Positions 6,496-6,602 of a stretch of DNA of 6,602 nucleotides are shown here, piece after piece. The DNA lies in NCBI GenBank assembly GCA_012842035.1, contig DUTO01000016.1, forward strand, positions 1 through 6,602, read 5' to 3'. The position numbers and the translations under genes are program-made. The notes below the pieces were generated by a model. The model did no database searches, had not been told where the DNA came from, and saw only the letters and a program-made list of their open reading frames with translations. The stretch's first letter is position 1. Each line of letters starts with the position of its first letter. This DNA is from Clostridia bacterium. Its GTDB lineage: Bacteria > Bacillota > Peptococcia > DRI-13 > DTU073.

Positions 6496-6602
6496 ATGAT
6501 GGGCGAATGGGTTTGTCATAATACTCACGATCGGGAATATCGCAGCCCCTTTGGGGCTGTTCCTTGTTTGCAAAAAATCGTACTTCGTTTAGGAATAAAA
6601 CA
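6496..6602 (+). CDS. Glycoside hydrolase family 13 enzyme, 5' partial
   Basis: Only the first 35 codons are present; the gene runs off the window end. The visible protein begins MMGEWVCHNTHDREYRSP and continues FGAVPCLQKIVLRLGIK. A short lead-in with a His-Asp-x-x-Tyr-Arg-Ser-Pro-Phe-Gly-Ala-Val pattern followed by a V-x-L-R-L strand matches my recollection of the N-terminal beta-sandwich of GH13 alpha-glucan hydrolases (neopullulanase, cyclomaltodextrinase or amylopullulanase-like) that often follow glgA in Clostridia. Such an enzyme would hydrolyse alpha-1,4 and possibly alpha-1,6 bonds in glycogen or maltodextrins. The catalytic domain is not in the window, so the exact activity is unknown. 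There is no signal peptide in the visible part, which suggests a cytoplasmic protein. The start could be 6496 or 6499. The 18-base gap after glgA places it in the same operon. Confidence 0.65.
   Translation, partial: MMGEWVCHNTHDREYRSPFGAVPCLQKIVLRLGIK
6543..6559 (+). repeat. GC-rich inverted repeat in early GH13 coding region
   Basis: CAGCCCC (6543-6549) and GGGGCTG (6553-6559) form a perfect seven-base-pair stem around a TTT loop, extendable by a G-T pair. It lies about 47 bases after the start codon and encodes the conserved Ser-Pro-Phe-Gly-Ala motif. No T-tract follows, so it is not a standard intrinsic terminator. It may be a by-product of the protein motif or may affect translation or read-through. 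Confidence 0.6.

Noticed and set aside
6543..6565. Intrinsic terminator after glgA
   Set aside because: The stem is strong but no T-run follows it, and it lies inside the conserved reading frame of the next gene.
1..6602. Mobile element, CRISPR, tRNA/rRNA or unknown defence-type system
   Set aside because: The window is almost entirely filled by five recognisable glycogen genes; no repeat arrays, transposase motifs or structured RNA gene are apparent.

Overview
This window carries most of a bacterial glycogen-metabolism operon, all on the + strand and tightly packed. In order: glycogen phosphorylase (glgP, 64-2499), ADP-glucose pyrophosphorylase catalytic subunit (glgC, 2580-3797), the related non-catalytic subunit glgD (3872-5002), ADP-glucose glycogen synthase (glgA, 5008-6477), and the first 35 codons of an alpha-amylase-superfamily enzyme (glycoside hydrolase family 13, from 6496, cut by the window edge). 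Gaps between genes are 80, 74, 5 and 18 bases. No rho-independent terminator is visible in any of them, which suggests one polycistronic unit.

The organism is most likely a low-GC Bacillota, probably of the Clostridia or a close relative. The DNA is visibly AT-rich (by eye, not computed), leucine is mostly TTA, Shine-Dalgarno sites are purine-rich and strong, and a glgC-glgD pair followed by glgA is characteristic of Bacillota; most other phyla have glgC alone. I cannot name a genus.

The genes work as one cycle. GlgC, probably in a mixed complex with GlgD, makes ADP-glucose from glucose-1-phosphate and ATP. GlgA adds the glucosyl units to growing alpha-1,4-glucan. GlgP removes them again as glucose-1-phosphate, and the partial GH13 enzyme probably hydrolyses alpha-glucan or its branched or limit products. 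A branching enzyme (glgB) is needed for true glycogen but is not in the window; it may lie upstream or downstream.

All four complete genes look intact, with expected lengths and active-site motifs. GlgD has lost its nucleotide-loop and catalytic residues, as is usual for that subunit. I see no mobile element, CRISPR, RNA gene or unknown system. The oddities are small: a GC-rich hairpin and stacked out-of-frame start codons at the GH13 gene start, a perfect -10-like hexamer just before glgC, and a glgA ribosome binding site embedded in the last codons of glgD.
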